Shown: positions 21,425-32,851 of the stretch, piece by piece
Layout: every line of letters begins with the position of its first letter
Numbering within the stretch: the stretch's first letter is position 1
NCBI GenBank assembly: GCA_002197995.1
Contig: NGZR01000001.1
Span: forward strand, 4,030,001 to 4,094,000
Direction: 5' to 3'
DNA: 64,000 nt
From: Gaeumannomyces sp. JS-464
Taxonomy: Eukaryota; Ascomycota; Sordariomycetes; Magnaporthales; Magnaporthaceae
The notes under the pieces: model-generated
The model's database searches: none
What the model was told of the DNA's origin: nothing
Seen by the model: only the letters and a program-made list of their open reading frames with translations
Made by a program: the position numbers and the translations under genes

Positions 21425-24400
21425 GCAGAAGCAGCGCCGATTAAATTCGTGTCAATGTCGAGGAAGGAAAAGCCGAAAGTCGCGACAGGGACCCTCCTTG
21501 GTGGCCTCGCCTGAGAGCCACGAGGAGTCAAGGCTAATCGGCTCTCACTGGCTCTAGGCGCTGGCGGTGCTTGGCCAGTGCCAGGAGTCCGGGACAAGCA
21601 AGCGGGCTGTCCAATTCGAGATGTCTCGTTTCGTGCGCGGTGGTCGAGCAACGTAAGAGCCGGCGCGTGCGTGGGTTGGCTCAATGACGGGCGCTGGCGA
21701 TAAAATGTAGAAAAGAAAAGAAGTAGAAAAAATACTAGGAGTGAGATTCAAATACGAACGAGACTGGCGCTAGCAGATGAGGGTAGATAAAAAGAGGAGA
21801 ACAGGGAGGGGAATAAGAAGATGGAAGAAAAGCAACGGCTACCAAGTCGCGACCCGGTCGGTATCTTCACCATTCAACGGTGCCTCGCGGGACTGGACTG
21901 GAGGGTAGCGGCAAAAAGCTTGCCGGTTCGGGGGCTAGGCTTGGGTAGCCTTGACGAGACATGCAGTGGTATGTAAGCAAAAGCAGGGGCCCAGTCCGTC
22001 CACACCACCACGCCGCCACACGTCCTCCGTTTTGGAGTCGGAGTGCGAGATGCAGCAGCCTAGACCCAGAGACCCAACGGCCCTTTTGGGAGCGCGAGAC
22101 TGACCGCTACAATGCGCACATACTAGAGGTACATACGTAGTACTGTCCAGGCGAGGGATTTTGACACCGCGGTGGCTGGATCTACAAAGTAGCTGAGGTA
22201 GAGACATCGGACAGAGGGGAAGCCTGAGAGCTGGGCTGGCTGGGTTGCAGGCTAGGAGGGGCCTTCCTCCCATTCCCTCCCCGTAGGTTTTTCGTCCTCT
22301 GATTTTTGCCCTGTTGCCCTGCGACACTCTCCTTCCTTCTTAGCTCATCTATATCACAGATGATCGTTTTCGTGGCACCCACTCAAACCTGTTGGTGGCT
22401 GCAGGACCAGGCCAGAAAGCGTGCCCATTGGGTCTTGGTTCCTCGTGCTGGACCCCTATTTTTGAGCTCGTCGTGCACGCGGGACTCGAGCAAGAACCAC
22501 AAGACACTCACAAGGCATGCAGGGTCGGCCGTGGCGTGGTCGGAGGGGGTATCTAATGATCAGCACACACGAGCACGAGCACGCAACGCGGGCTCTTATC
22601 TCGGCACCACCACGGACGCACCAGAGCATGTTGATGTGCTCCGAACCCGTTGGTGGGGGTGCAGATAGGGTGGACCGTTGATCGGTCAGGCTCACGCTAG
22701 ACCCCAGCAGTGCGACCTGCCCCTCCTGCTTCCTGACGGCCACCATGGCTACTGTAGGTACCTGTATGTAGGTACGTACCGGTTGGGACAATTATATTAT
22801 GTGGGTGATTGGCCATTCCCCCATGTCCTTTGTTGGCAGCTATCAAGTGCTGGTGCAGCTGGGGATAACCCAACCCCTCCATCGACGAAATGCACATCAC
22901 AAGCGTGCAAGCCTGCCGTCGTTCGGGGTATACATGCACGTATAACCTTCCTAGCATGTATGTGAGGTGGTGAGTATGCCTCGAACGTTGGAAGAAGCGG
23001 CCCCGCAAAATCCACAGACCCCAGCCATCGCGATCGCCCTATATGCACAGTACTCGCCGCCATGGCAGATGGGAGCGCAGGTGGCCGCCGTGGTTGACCC
23101 GCCTGACCTCGCCCACCCACATGTCTCACAGCAGCTGTGCCCGGTATCTACGCCTTCTCTTCTGTTGCGGGATCTGTCTCGGGATGGTGCGTCCGCGTGA
23201 TGGTGCAGCCTCCCGGTCGCCTTGGTTCGAAGTAACGAGATACCGCCGATGTTGTTACCTAGGCGGGACACAAGTACCTTTCCGAGCATTCGAAAGTTGG
23301 CGTCTCTTTTCTGTGCACAGGCCCGAACCGAGTTAAACTTTATGCCTGATCACTTCGGTGGCAGACGACACTAGGCGGCCGTGGTCCAGTGCCGGCTGAT
23401 CGCGGAGGAAGGACTGCGGAGTACCAAGCAAAGGTCACAGCTGGTATGGTGATATATTCGGGGCTGGGTATCTGGGTGCTAGGGGAGGGCGATCATGTGA
23501 GAGCACTGGTTCCATACTGGGTCCGGTGACAAGCGTGGTTTTGTTCTGCTTTTTTCCTAGCCGAGCACGCCGAGTCAGTTGCACGTCCCAAGGTCAACCA
23601 ACCCCTTGCAAGCTATTGTTCGAAAGCGAGAAAGTCCAAGGCGTTATGATGTCAGCACAGGCACGACAAACCAAAGGCGGAAACGAGCTGTCAAGATTGG
23701 CCAGCGAGGGTCTGAGAAGAGCATGCGATCTGCCATCTGGCCAAGGCTGTTGGGAGGAGATATCACGTGCATACCATCAATTGCGGGAGCTGGTTGATAG
23801 CTGATCGCCGACTTGCAGCCCGAAAAGACCGACCAAATCCAAACGACGCAGGATGAACATGAACGTGCCAGTCCCCAGTGTGCACCCTTATTCCTCCTCC
23901 CGCCAGGCGAGGGATCGAACACTGCCCGATGACGCCGCGAATCTCGCTGCGTGGTGTGCACTCGGCTTGGCACACAGCTGGCCCAATTGCTTCAGCCTCT
24001 AGAGACTCTGGAGGGTTGTGGAGGGGGTTAGGTAGTGACGGCATCTCTGCAGACCTTGCTCGCGGGGGTGGGGATTTCACTTCGCGTTAGAGTGCTGGTT
24101 GGCGCTCCACCCAGGAGCCCTACCGCAACTTGGGTGCGCCTCAGGTTGAGAACGGCTACCCGCTTCTTTGGTTTCCGTTGACGCCGAGAGGAGGAGTCGC
24201 CTCACTTTTGCTTTTTGGCGCGCCCCATCGACGTACTATCGCCGTCGACTCACCGGGATGCTCCTCGGGGCCAGGGTCGCGGGGGACAACGGAGAAAGGG
24301 CGCGGGCGTGCAGCTCACTGCTATTAATTGGAAAAGCCAAGATCGATCAGGCTTGATCAGACTTGACTCCTGTATGCAGCACCCAGCCCGGCCTTCACAG

Positions 24401-24714
24401 CGAGTTGCGAGTAGAACCCACAAAAACCAGAACCCTTGGTTGATTGTTCCTCAACTTCGAGTCCAGTCGCTGCCAAGCCGCCGCCGCCAGCCCAGCACGG
24501 AACCCGACCCAACCGCGCATTGAGGCCCTGCACGGCTCCAGCTTGGCCGCCCCAACCCCGCGCCCCTCCGTGAGCAGCGACTCCAGCACCACCAAGCAAG
24601 CAGCGGCGAGTCGTCGCGCCTCTCCAAGTCGTCCAAATCTCTGTGCGGGTGCTCGAATAATTGCTGCCCGCCGTTTTGAAGCCCACCCAGGCCGCGAGCC
24701 CACCCGACGCAGGG

Positions 24715-24796
24715 TTTGCTTTTTTTTGTTCTTTTTTATTTTAATTTTATTTTATATTTTATTTTTATTTTTTTACTTTATTTAATATTATATTTC
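24715..24796 (+). promoter_or_regulatory. AT-rich, T-tract block upstream of the PAS kinase
   Basis: About 80 bases of nearly pure A/T (repeats of TTTTA and TATTTT) end some 80 bases before the first ATG at 24876. Poly(dA:dT) tracts of this kind usually keep nucleosomes off fungal promoters, so this is the likely core promoter or 5' leader. The assignment is inferred from composition and position only. Confidence 0.45.
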
Positions 24797-24875
24797 CCTC
24801 CCGTTGTTCCCTCTCGTCAAACACCCCATCGACGCCGCCGACCGCCTCGAGCATCCTCCTGCCCCTCGTCCAATT

Positions 24876-27800
24876 ATGCGCCAGACGTACCTTGGAGCCC
24901 CAGAGCATGGTGAGTCGCCCCCTCGATGCCACCGGCGACGACTCCTGCCGGCGCCGTCCAGGGCGCCCGCAGCCCTCGCTCGCCGCTGTTGTTGGCAGCA
25001 AGGCGGCCTGCGCTGCGGTGACGTGCTTGCCTCTCTGGCCCTTGTCCTGATCCGCCCGTCTCAAAAAAACGACAGGCGCCAACGAACATCACGATGGGGA
25101 CGAGCGCGGCCGACCCAAGCTCTCGCCGGGCCTGCAAATACCAAAGAACCGCAGTACGGGGAACCTGGCGGTCATTGGCGAGACCTCCGACCGCGGTCGC
25201 ATCCGCTTTTCTTTCGACGCCGGCGCCGCCACCGCCGAGTTCGATGGCCTTACTAGGTAAGCCCGCTGCTCTCCGGCCTGGCTTGGGCTCGGGCCCCTTC
25301 TGTCTTGGGTCCTGGTCATCACCCCGCGTCCTGCTGCCCCAGCCATTCACCAGCGCCCTCCATCACATGCCTCGCTTCGCCCAGCTCAGTCGATGCCTCT
25401 CCCTCTGCTCCCCGCTGTCCCAACATTCTGGCCTTGGGCGTTTACTCAGCCCGACCGTGCCTGGCTGCCGCCACGCATGTCTCAACAGTCCTGCCTTACG
25501 CTAGAAACTGGTGGCTCGCTATGCGCAGCCTGATGCATCAGCTGACCATGCTTGCTAACAATTCCCTTTTCCCTTCAACTCCCTCTGTAGATCCCCTATC
25601 ATGACAGATCATGACCACGGACTCGGTCTGTCCGGCCTTCGACGGATCCGCCAGCAGCATCCCGTCCGTGCCCCGACCCTCCCATCGCCCTCGAACCCCT
25701 CCTCACGAAGCCCCTCCATGAGCCTGCCACGGTCTGCCTCCATGATGACTCTGATCCTGCCACACGCGCACGGGAGCAGCGTCTCGCTCTCGCCCGGCCC
25801 TGCCTCGCCCACATTCACCGAAGACCTGTCCCGTTTTCCCTCCGAGTCGCTGCACTCCTTCTCGTTCGCCAACCAGTCCGAGGAACTCATACACAACCGC
25901 CAAACTGTCCTTAAGCGCTCCCTCGAGTTCATGAGAGACCGCATGGGCTGGGCCGCCACCAACGCCAATAATGCCGCGATCGCAAGCGCCCAGGCCCGCG
26001 TCTCGGGCGACCATGACGCCCAGAGCATGTTGGAGCTTCTTGCCAAGGCCAACATCGTCGGCGCCGGCAACCTCCCGAATCCTGACCCAATCGTGCCCCA
26101 CGGCCCCCTAACTGGCCCAGCCGAGGTTTCGGGCGAGAACGTGTTCGACAAGGACTTTATCCCGAGGTCTGCAAGCCCAGACCAGATCGCCGGTCCCATA
26201 GCCTCTGCCACCACCACAAAGGCCTCGCCCTCCCCGCACCTGTCCGCCAAGGAGGTCGCTGCACCCGGTGCTAGGCCATCGCCTTCGGTGTCGGCGGGAG
26301 TTGCCTCGCCCGATTCGGCCGACTCGTCGAGGACTCCAACCAACGAGAGTGGGGGAACCAACCAGACCTCTCAGTCCTCACCACCACCGTCCAGGAGACC
26401 CAGTGTTTTCAAGAGGTCTTTGACCGATACGGCACATGCGTCGATGCAGCAGAGGTTGGTGGAGGCCATGGCGCAGCCCTATGTGTCCGGTGTCTCCTTG
26501 GGGCCAGACCCGGTGCTGTCCCCCACTACGGCCCAGTCTTTCTCCTCGGCCGGCAACTTCACGATGCCGATAGCGCCCGCCATGCATGGGCACCCGACGA
26601 GATGGGTTCCGGCCGCGCAGGCCATTTTCACCACCGAGGCAAAGCCGCCTTGGACGATTCTGGCAGCCAACGACCTTGCATGCTTAGTTTTCGGTGTTAC
26701 CAAGGCCGAGGTCCGGAAGATGGGGATCCTCGAGGTGGTACAGGAGGAGAGGAGGGATTGGCTCTCTAAGAAGCTCCAAGGAGAGGAGCGAGGTGAGGCC
26801 CGGGGCGTTGCCAACGGTGAACTTGCCGCACCCTCGAAGCCAGCCGCACGGGCTGTTTCGAACAGTCTTCTAGGCAGCCGCGGCGGTGGCATTACGGCAC
26901 ACCTCCTTAGCAAACCGAACTCGCGGGCACAGGCGTCCAAGGCCGCTGCACAACAGGCTTCGCGAAGGCCGCAGACGGTTCACAACGGAGACCCAAGGCC
27001 ACCCAAGACCACCAACAACAACTCGAGTAAATCCAGGGGCGTGCTGCTCTGCGGCGATGTGGTGCCGATCCAGAAACGTAACGGGGCAACAGGATCTGCC
27101 AGCCTGTGGGTTAAGGAAAAACGAGTTGGCTTGATCTGGGTCCTGGAGGAGATACACGAGGACGTCGCCACCATCACGCTTTGGGGAAGAGGGGATAGTC
27201 GACAAGCTCGACGCGGCGCTGGCAGCGATCTGGGGCGACGCATCGCTGAAGCCCGGCATGGATGTCGGGAAGCTGATACCCCGCATTCCCCGACAAGGGA
27301 TCGATCCCAGGACCGGCGAGATCGACTATGCGCAACTAAACAAGCGGCGCTTCTACACGTGCCGCAACTCGGAGCGCGTCAACATCCCGGCGACCGTGGA
27401 GCAGACCAGGGGAAAGACGGAGCTGAGGGTGTCGAGCTTCCCGCATATCGCGGCATTATCGTTGTGAATACTAGTGATCTGAAGATCAAAAGCTCCAACT
27501 CGGTTTTCTGCGGGGCGCTCTTCGGCCACGAGAACCCCGATGGCATGTCTATCAACAGCCTGGTGCCAGACTTCGACAAGCTCCTGGAAATAATCACGCG
27601 CGAAGACGACATCACACTCGTCGACGGCATCGTGGTGCCCGAACACAGCTTCCGAAGGGCCTCGGCTTTCCTGGCCCTCCGGGAAGGCCGGAACGATACG
27701 GCCACATCAATCCTGCGCCCTGAGGGCCTCCCTGCGAAGCACCGTGACGGCTCCGAGCTCAAAATTGACATGCAGATGCGGGTGGTTCAAAGCGAGAAAC

Positions 27801-29241
27801 AATCTGTCATACACGAGGAATCTGTCCTGGAGGAAGAGGAAGAGGACAAGGAAGAAGTTCCTGGCGCTGGTGCGGCATGTGAGACATCATCGTGGGCCCT
27901 GGGTGGCTCCAGGGAGGACGTGAGCACTACTACAACATCTGAAATGGTGTACGCGCTCTGGATAACCTACTCCAGGCACCTCCACACCTCGTCCAAAATG
28001 TTGGTTGGCTCGGGCGCAACGTCTCCCTTGCTGTCCGGCACCAACACACCCCTTCACCAGCCGTCTCCCGGACAGACCCCGGCACACACGCCGCAGGAAA
28101 TGGGGTCAGACACGGAGGAGCCGAAGAAGGAGACGTCGATAGCCAAAATCACCCAGCAGATCAAAGACGCGGCCCGGGGCGCCGCGGCCAGAATCGCGGG
28201 TGGGAAGGCCAAGGAGACAGTGGCGCCAGCCACACCTCCTGTGGTCAAGGAACCAGAACCAGCAGCGACGCCAATCAAAAAGACGATTGACAGCTTCACA
28301 ATACTGGAGGAGATGGGGCAGGGAGCATACGGCCAAGTCAAGCTGGCCAAATACAAGGACAGCGGGCACAAAGTTGTGCTGAAGTACGTGACGAAGCGGC
28401 GTATCCTAGTGGACACGTGGACTAGGGACCGACGCCTGGGGACCGTTCCGCTCGAGATCCACGTTCTGGACTATCTGCGGCGGGACGGGCTGCGGCACCC
28501 CAACATCGTCGAGATGGAGGACTTCTTCGAGGACGAGATCAACTACTACATCGAGATGGCGCCGCACGGCCTGCCAGGCATGGACCTATTTGACTACATT
28601 GAGCTCCGAAGCAACATGGAGGAGTCCGAGTGCCGGAACATCTTTGTGCAGGTGGCGCGGGCGATACACCATCTGCACACCAAGGCAAAAGTTGTCCACC
28701 GCGACATCAAGGACGAGAACGTGATCCTGGACGGCGACGGAAATATCAAGCTCATCGATTTCGGTAGCGCGGCATACATCAAGAGCGGGCCCTTTGACGT
28801 CTTTGTGGGCACTATTGGTGAGTTCTTATTCTCCTTTCTACCCTCGTTTTTTTGCATCTCCCCTCACTGACTGGCTTCCTCTCTAGATTACGCCGCTCCA
28901 GAGGTTCTCGGTGGCAAGCCTTATGGCGGAAAGGAGCAAGACGTCTGGGCGCTCGGTATCCTGCTCTACACGATCATCTACAAGGAGAATCCATTCTACA
29001 GCATCGACGAGATCATGGACAGGGACCTGAGGGTACCCTATACAATCAGCGACGAGAGCATCGATTTGATCCGCCAGATGCTGAACCGCGATGTGTCGCA
29101 ACGGTACAACATTGATCAAGTCCTGCCCATGCTTGGTGTCAGAATCGGCAGACAACGAGTGATCGTGGCTCGGGGAATATCCCGATTGCTGGCAACCTAA
29201 GGCCTTCTCAAACGGCAGAGCAGAAGTCAGGTCAAATATGA
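24876..29241 (+). CDS. PAS-domain serine/threonine protein kinase (PASK/Psk1-like; three apparent single-base indels)
   Basis: Four exons (24876-24909, 25076-25256, 25591-28817, 28887-29241) give about 1265 residues. The N-terminus is Ser/Pro-rich. A PAS-like sensor region starts near residue 410 (PPWTILAANDLACLVFGV). A second conserved block holds FYTCRNSERVNIPATVEQ and SNSVFCGALFGHENPDG. The kinase domain runs from about 970: glycine loop GQGAYGQV, VVLKYV lysine, HRDIKDEN catalytic loop near 1108, DFGSAA, then DYAAPEVLGG after the last splice. The yeast relatives Psk1/Psk2 link nutrient state to glucose partitioning and translation. The frame shifts by +1 at 27178-27186, back by -1 near 27449-27453, and by -1 at 29122-29128. 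Correcting these restores the catalytic protein and the end HAWCQNRQTTSDRG. With the corrections all splice phases agree. Confidence 0.88.
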
Positions 29242-30460
29242 TACCGAAACAAGAAAAGAAAAGAAATAGGAGGAGAAGACCTCTGGGAGAGAGAGAAGGC
29301 CGGCATTTTGAATAATCAAGCGATCTCTGTGGTCTGCTCAAAACCACTCGCGCTTCATGCGTGCTGTGGCACTTGCTTCCACACAGTGGTCTCTAGGCGA
29401 AACAAGTCTGCTCCCTCGGCCGACCCTGCCGCCCTAGAGTAGCTGACAGAAAGCAAGCGCCTATGTCGACGCCGGGTCGCAGTTGGCAGGTTCTCGTATA
29501 ACCCTCTTGCCCACTGTACCTACCGTCGTTGCCAGAAATGCGAGACCCAGGCCGACCCCGCACGTGCGGTGACGGGCACCAGTGGCGGCAGTGGCGGGTG
29601 GCACCTGCGACACTCGAACATCCTTCAGGGCGTTTCGGGTTTGTCAAACAAGATCTTGATGCTCGCCCCATCCCTGGCCCCCTGAAGCACAAAAACACCA
29701 GGCGTTACTTGCTAGCCGCACGCGAGGTGCGAGGGTGGTTGGAGGCGGGTGGTACAAAGAGAGACGAGATTGATTCGAGACGGGATGGCAGGAAAGGGGC
29801 CCAAACGATGATGTCCCAGGTGGGGGGACGAACTTGGCGTTAGGCGTTGAGAAAAGGTTATTTGCTTTTTTTTCTCTTCTTATTCTCTTCATACTTCCCA
29901 TGTCAAAGCCTTCATGCATTTCTAGACTGCCATAGATTACGCTGCCTTCAAATTCGTTACTTCCGGCCTTAGCCTGACGTATATATACCCGAGGCTGGCC
30001 AGGCTAACCAACCACTAAAAATTATATCTAAATATCAGGCAACCGTGTGTTTGCTTAGACCTGCATGGTACATGGATCATTTGCCCCGAGGAGAGCAGGC
30101 GAGTTGAAAGTCGGTTGAATGGTGCTGTGCTTTGAAGGTATACCAAGCGTCCTTTTGTGTGTATATATAATCACATCTCACATTACGTTCATAACACAAG
30201 CAGAGGTATGCGTAGGTACATACATGAACAGGCGCACAAAGTTCGATGCTAGTAGGCAAGGCGTGAGGGGGTACATTAAGCCTGCTATCATAAAGACCGC
30301 CATCAAGCGCGGTGAAATCATAACTCGTTCCTCGTGTATATACCGGCGGCTTTGCTTCAACGCGCGCCAGATGATTAATTACATTTGGGTGTGTATGTAT
30401 GTGTGTGTGGTGGCGTCGTTGCTGCTGGAGGCTGGGGGTGATGAACAAAGCACACACAGC
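29242..30460. other. Convergent spacer, PAS kinase and lipase
   Basis: 1.2 kb of 3' flanks. No coding region or RNA gene is recognised. Confidence 0.5.
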
Positions 30461-31918
30461 TTAGGGGCCAACGTCACGCTGGTACCTCGTGTTCAGGGCC
30501 ACGACCTTGGTGACGGAGCAGCCCTTCTTGGTCGGGGCACCGTGGGCGAAACGGTCAGCAATCCACCTCATGTAGTAGTCCTGGGACGCATCGAGGGCGC
30601 CGCCGTGACCGAGGTCCGGGTAGAGGCGCATCTCGGCATTGGCAGCGGGGTCGCCCTTGCAGGTGCGGTTAAAGCTCTGCATTGCCTCCTCGGCGTAGGT
30701 GAGCTGGTCGTTGTCGCCCTGGACGACCAGCATGGGCGCAGCCAGAGGCCGCTCGTCGACGCCGTTGTAGGTGCGCTGCCAGTCGAGGAACTTGGGGTGC
30801 CTGATCCACTCCTGGCTCTTGAAGACGTCCTTGGTCGTCATGTTGGAGAGCAGGACGGCACCCGAGTTCATGCAGCCACTGTCCAGGAGAGGAATAAGGG
30901 CCTGGGCGCGGTCCGTCAGGATCTCGGACAGCTTGAAGTCCTCGGGCCAGATGGCCGCTAGGCTCTGCAGCATGTAGACGGCGTTCTGGGCCGGGCCGTT
31001 GGGCCGATCGCCAGCCAGCCTGAACGACTTGGGGATCAGGTCGATGGGCGTCATGGCCGGGGCGATGGACACGGCGCCAATGAGCGTGCCAGCCTCCTTG
31101 AGCGCCTCCTGCTCAGGCATGGCAAGGCGCTGGTTGGTGCGCCACGTAGTCATACCACCCTCGCTGTGACCGACTATGACCCACTCCTTTGAGAGATATT
31201 GACCCATGACCTAGGTAGGTAAGGGATATGATGTTAGAATTCTGCAGTCGACCGAGAGAGCCATCAACGAAACTTTACTTGCCTTCCTGGCCGCGACGAG
31301 AGAGTAAGCCACATCGGCGGCGTGGATATGGCCGGCTTCGTAGTGGAAGCCACCGGGGACGTCGCTGCCTTGTCCCGAGTAGTCAGGTCCAATGACGGCG
31401 TAGCCGCCCGAAGCCAGAAGCAGAGGACCCTGGTAACCGTAATAAAGGTTCTTCTGGTTGCTCGGGGCGCAGTGGCGGGAGCGGCCAGCGGTGCCGTGGG
31501 CCCAGACGGCGGTCTGGAACACACCCGATTCCGGCAGCGAGAGCGGCAGCAGGGCGAAGGCAGTGGCCGGGATGGGGTTCCGGTTGATGTCCTCGGTCAT
31601 GTACATGAAGCGAGTCAGGGACATGCCGCCAGGAACGGAAGTGAAGTTGGTCAACATGGAGGCGGCCGGGACCTCCTGCCAGCGGAGGACGTCGCCGGGG
31701 CGGGCGCCCGTGGCGTTGGCAGGAGTGGTAAAGAAGGGATCCTGGGAGAAGTCCTGGGTGGCCCAGTTGGACTTCTCACGGGCCAGGGCAGCGCCAAAGA
31801 CGGCCTGGCAGTCGGCGTTGCAGGCGGCCTGGCATTTGGCGTCGCAGGCAGGAAGGGCCTGGGCGGCGGCAAGGGCCAGCCACATGGCGGCGGCACTGAA
31901 GAGAGCGTGGCAGCGCAT
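30461..31918 (-). CDS. Secreted lipase, alpha/beta-hydrolase fold (secretory lipase family)
   Basis: Two exons (31918-31283, 31210-30461) give 461 residues. The start at 31918 is chosen because it opens a clear signal peptide (residues about 1-21, with a hydrophobic core and a cleavage site near AQA/LP). A cysteine-rich segment (CDAKCQAACNADC) follows. The family motif WAHGTAG precedes the nucleophile elbow GHSEGG (Ser228). Likely triad partners are the aspartate in GDND (378 or 380) and His414 in LGHGG. The enzyme should be exported and hydrolyse lipid or ester substrates outside the cell. The exons are joined by a GC–AG intron (31282-31211), whose donor AAG/GCAAGT matches the known GC-donor consensus. 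The longer frame upstream of 31918 is probably leader sequence. Confidence 0.88.
31211..31282 (-). other. GC–AG intron of the lipase gene
   Basis: 72 bases on the minus strand, donor GCAAGT and acceptor ACCTAG. The join is phase 0 and yields VAARKVMGQYLS, keeping the hydrolase fold. The nearest GT donor would leave the wrong phase. Confidence 0.75.
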
Positions 31919-32517
31919 GGCGACGGGGGTGAAGGATTCCCTGGATGTTGTGACCTGGAGAGGAGCGGGCGGCGGAGTCGAGCTCGGACGGTGGAGAGGC
32001 GCGCGCTGGTGGTCTGTGGACTGCCAGAGACACCACGGAAGGCCAGTGAGTGCGGCGGGGGCCGTATTTAGCTTTGGCGATGCGGCTTCGGCCTCGGCGA
32101 CACGACGGCCTCGGCGACAGGCGGCCACGGCCTTGGCCGAGCCCCAGGAGCGGCTGGCCGGTCATGTTGAGGCGGGGTGCCAATCTAACAGGATTCAACG
32201 AGCAGGGCGGCACGGCGTGGCGGCAACAGGAAGCAGACGGGTGTGGTCGTCGATTGGGATGGGATTTGGTAGACCAGGCCAAACCCCAGCACAGCGGTCG
32301 ACATATCGATGTCTCTAGGTACCGACGAATACTTAGGTAATGGACCTGAGAGTCGCTGCGGGCTGCGGGGGACAGGCTGACGAGTTTGGCAGGTCCTGGG
32401 GGCTGCACGGCAGGGAGCCTGCCAGGCACGGCGGTCTAGGCCTAGACGGGCAATTCGCGAAAGACGCAAATGTGACCGTCAATCTCGCTGGAATGTGTGA
32501 TGCATGGCCACATCCCC
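31919..32517. other. Spacer upstream of the lipase
   Basis: 0.6 kb between the lipase start and the end of the TBC gene. It holds the lipase promoter; no gene is seen. Confidence 0.5.
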
Positions 32518-32799
32518 TCACGGCGCCTGACTCAGAGGCCCGTCGCGTGGCAGGGCTTTGCGGAGCGGCTCCAGCCCGAAGATCTCGTCCGACGTGGGCG
32601 CCCTGCGTCGCCCCGCCTCCGCCTCGTCCGTCACCACCTCGCCGAATAAAAACGCGTGGCGCTCCCTGCTGCTGGCTGCGCTGCTGCTGCCGCCCCCATT
32701 TGCCGACACCCGCTTGCGATGCGACGGCGGGGCCGACGACGACCCAAAGGGGCTCCCCCGCGATGATCGCAGCAGCGACGGCGACGACGGCCCCGTAGC

Positions 32800-32851
<52 letters not shown>

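Larger units (their letters stand above)
20862..24875. other. Long divergent spacer, F-box gene and PAS kinase
   Basis: 4 kb with no gene I can support, holding the promoters of both genes. It contains a 26-base A run (21399-21424), a TAGGTAC cluster (about 22754-22780) and an AT-rich block just before the PAS kinase. Confidence 0.5.

Noticed and set aside
23895..23970. Minus-strand tRNA candidate around GGGATCGAAC
   Set aside because: The T-stem pairs fail at two positions and the rest of the cloverleaf is absent.
27178..27453. Programmed ribosomal frameshifting in the PAS kinase
   Set aside because: No slippery heptamer with a downstream structure is apparent, and similar 1-base breaks occur in five other genes.
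31919..32128. Longer N-terminus of the lipase
   Set aside because: It would bury the signal peptide behind 70 Pro/Arg-rich residues; the ATG at 31918 gives a proper secretion signal.
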